Made by a program: the position numbers and the translations under genes. A stretch of DNA of 64,000 nt, from positions 2,423,001 to 2,487,000 of the forward strand of contig NZ_JAQFIL010000001.1 of assembly GCF_029504655.1 (NCBI RefSeq), read 5' to 3'. How positions within the stretch are numbered: the stretch's first letter is position 1; every line of letters starts with the position of its first letter. This stretch comes from Catalinimonas alkaloidigena (lineage in GTDB: Bacteria > Bacteroidota > Bacteroidia > Cytophagales > Cyclobacteriaceae). Below the pieces are notes generated by a model. That model worked only from the letters and a program-made list of their open reading frames with translations, ran no database searches and had not been told where the DNA came from. Below, one piece after another: positions 63,947-64,000 of this stretch.

Positions 63947-64000
63947 GAGTATAATTTTGCGCAAAAGATCTCTACATTTCGGGTCCAGTTTGTAAGCTTC

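Overview
The window looks like chromosomal DNA from a marine or halophilic gliding member of the Bacteroidota, most likely order Cytophagales. Supporting signs are the gldA-gldF-gldG gliding-motility cluster, several secreted proteins with C-terminal type IX secretion (Por/Gld) sorting domains, a DnaG primase without its zinc ligands, few strong Shine-Dalgarno sequences, and a KR2-like NDQ (sodium-pump type) rhodopsin locus. The placement is inferred from gene content only. No tRNA, rRNA or CRISPR array was recognised.

Region 1 (1-17.9 kb) is mostly housekeeping. It holds the end of infC, rpmI and rplT; a GH3-family gene, dxr and rseP; a 286-residue protein that resembles only the front half of a polyprenyl-phosphate sugar transferase; sppA divergent from folK; a broken small membrane-protein gene; a MoeB/ThiF-rhodanese protein and an L-2-hydroxyglutarate oxidase; gldA-gldF-gldG; and two Tat-exported carbohydrate enzymes, a sugar isomerase-like protein and a Gfo/Idh/MocA oxidoreductase.

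Region 2 (18-31.4 kb) carries a histidine kinase-like ATPase with no visible phospho-acceptor domain, an AlbA_2 (Schlafen-type) protein, a 1675-residue lamin-tail/Ig-like surface protein, a PorV/PorQ-like outer-membrane protein, a helix-hairpin-helix/beta-barrel protein, a T9SS-sorted protein, a PASTA-domain membrane protein and ddl.

Region 3 (31.5-45 kb) has a complete leucine/isovalerate (liu) catabolic operon on the minus strand: methylcrotonyl-CoA carboxylase beta, methylglutaconyl-CoA hydratase, carboxylase alpha, acyl-CoA dehydrogenase and HMG-CoA lyase. Together these would take isovaleryl-CoA to acetyl-CoA and acetoacetate. It is followed by a secreted M43 metalloprotease, an nfu-mrp Fe-S cluster pair, and dnaG.

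Region 4 (45-64 kb) is accessory in character. It holds porin-like and secreted proteins, a sugar acetyltransferase, a large subtilase with a sedolisin-like putative catalytic set, a decayed DUF1059 gene next to an IS4-family element, and a gene-poor stretch containing four palindromic repeats at a 42-43 bp period. After that come the NDQ rhodopsin gene broken by two single-base losses, with a perfect 13-bp inverted repeat upstream, a block of two unknown proteins plus tandem App1-type phosphatases, and small metabolic and hypothetical genes. The rhodopsin locus, the palindrome array and the App1 block are the parts most worth a second look.
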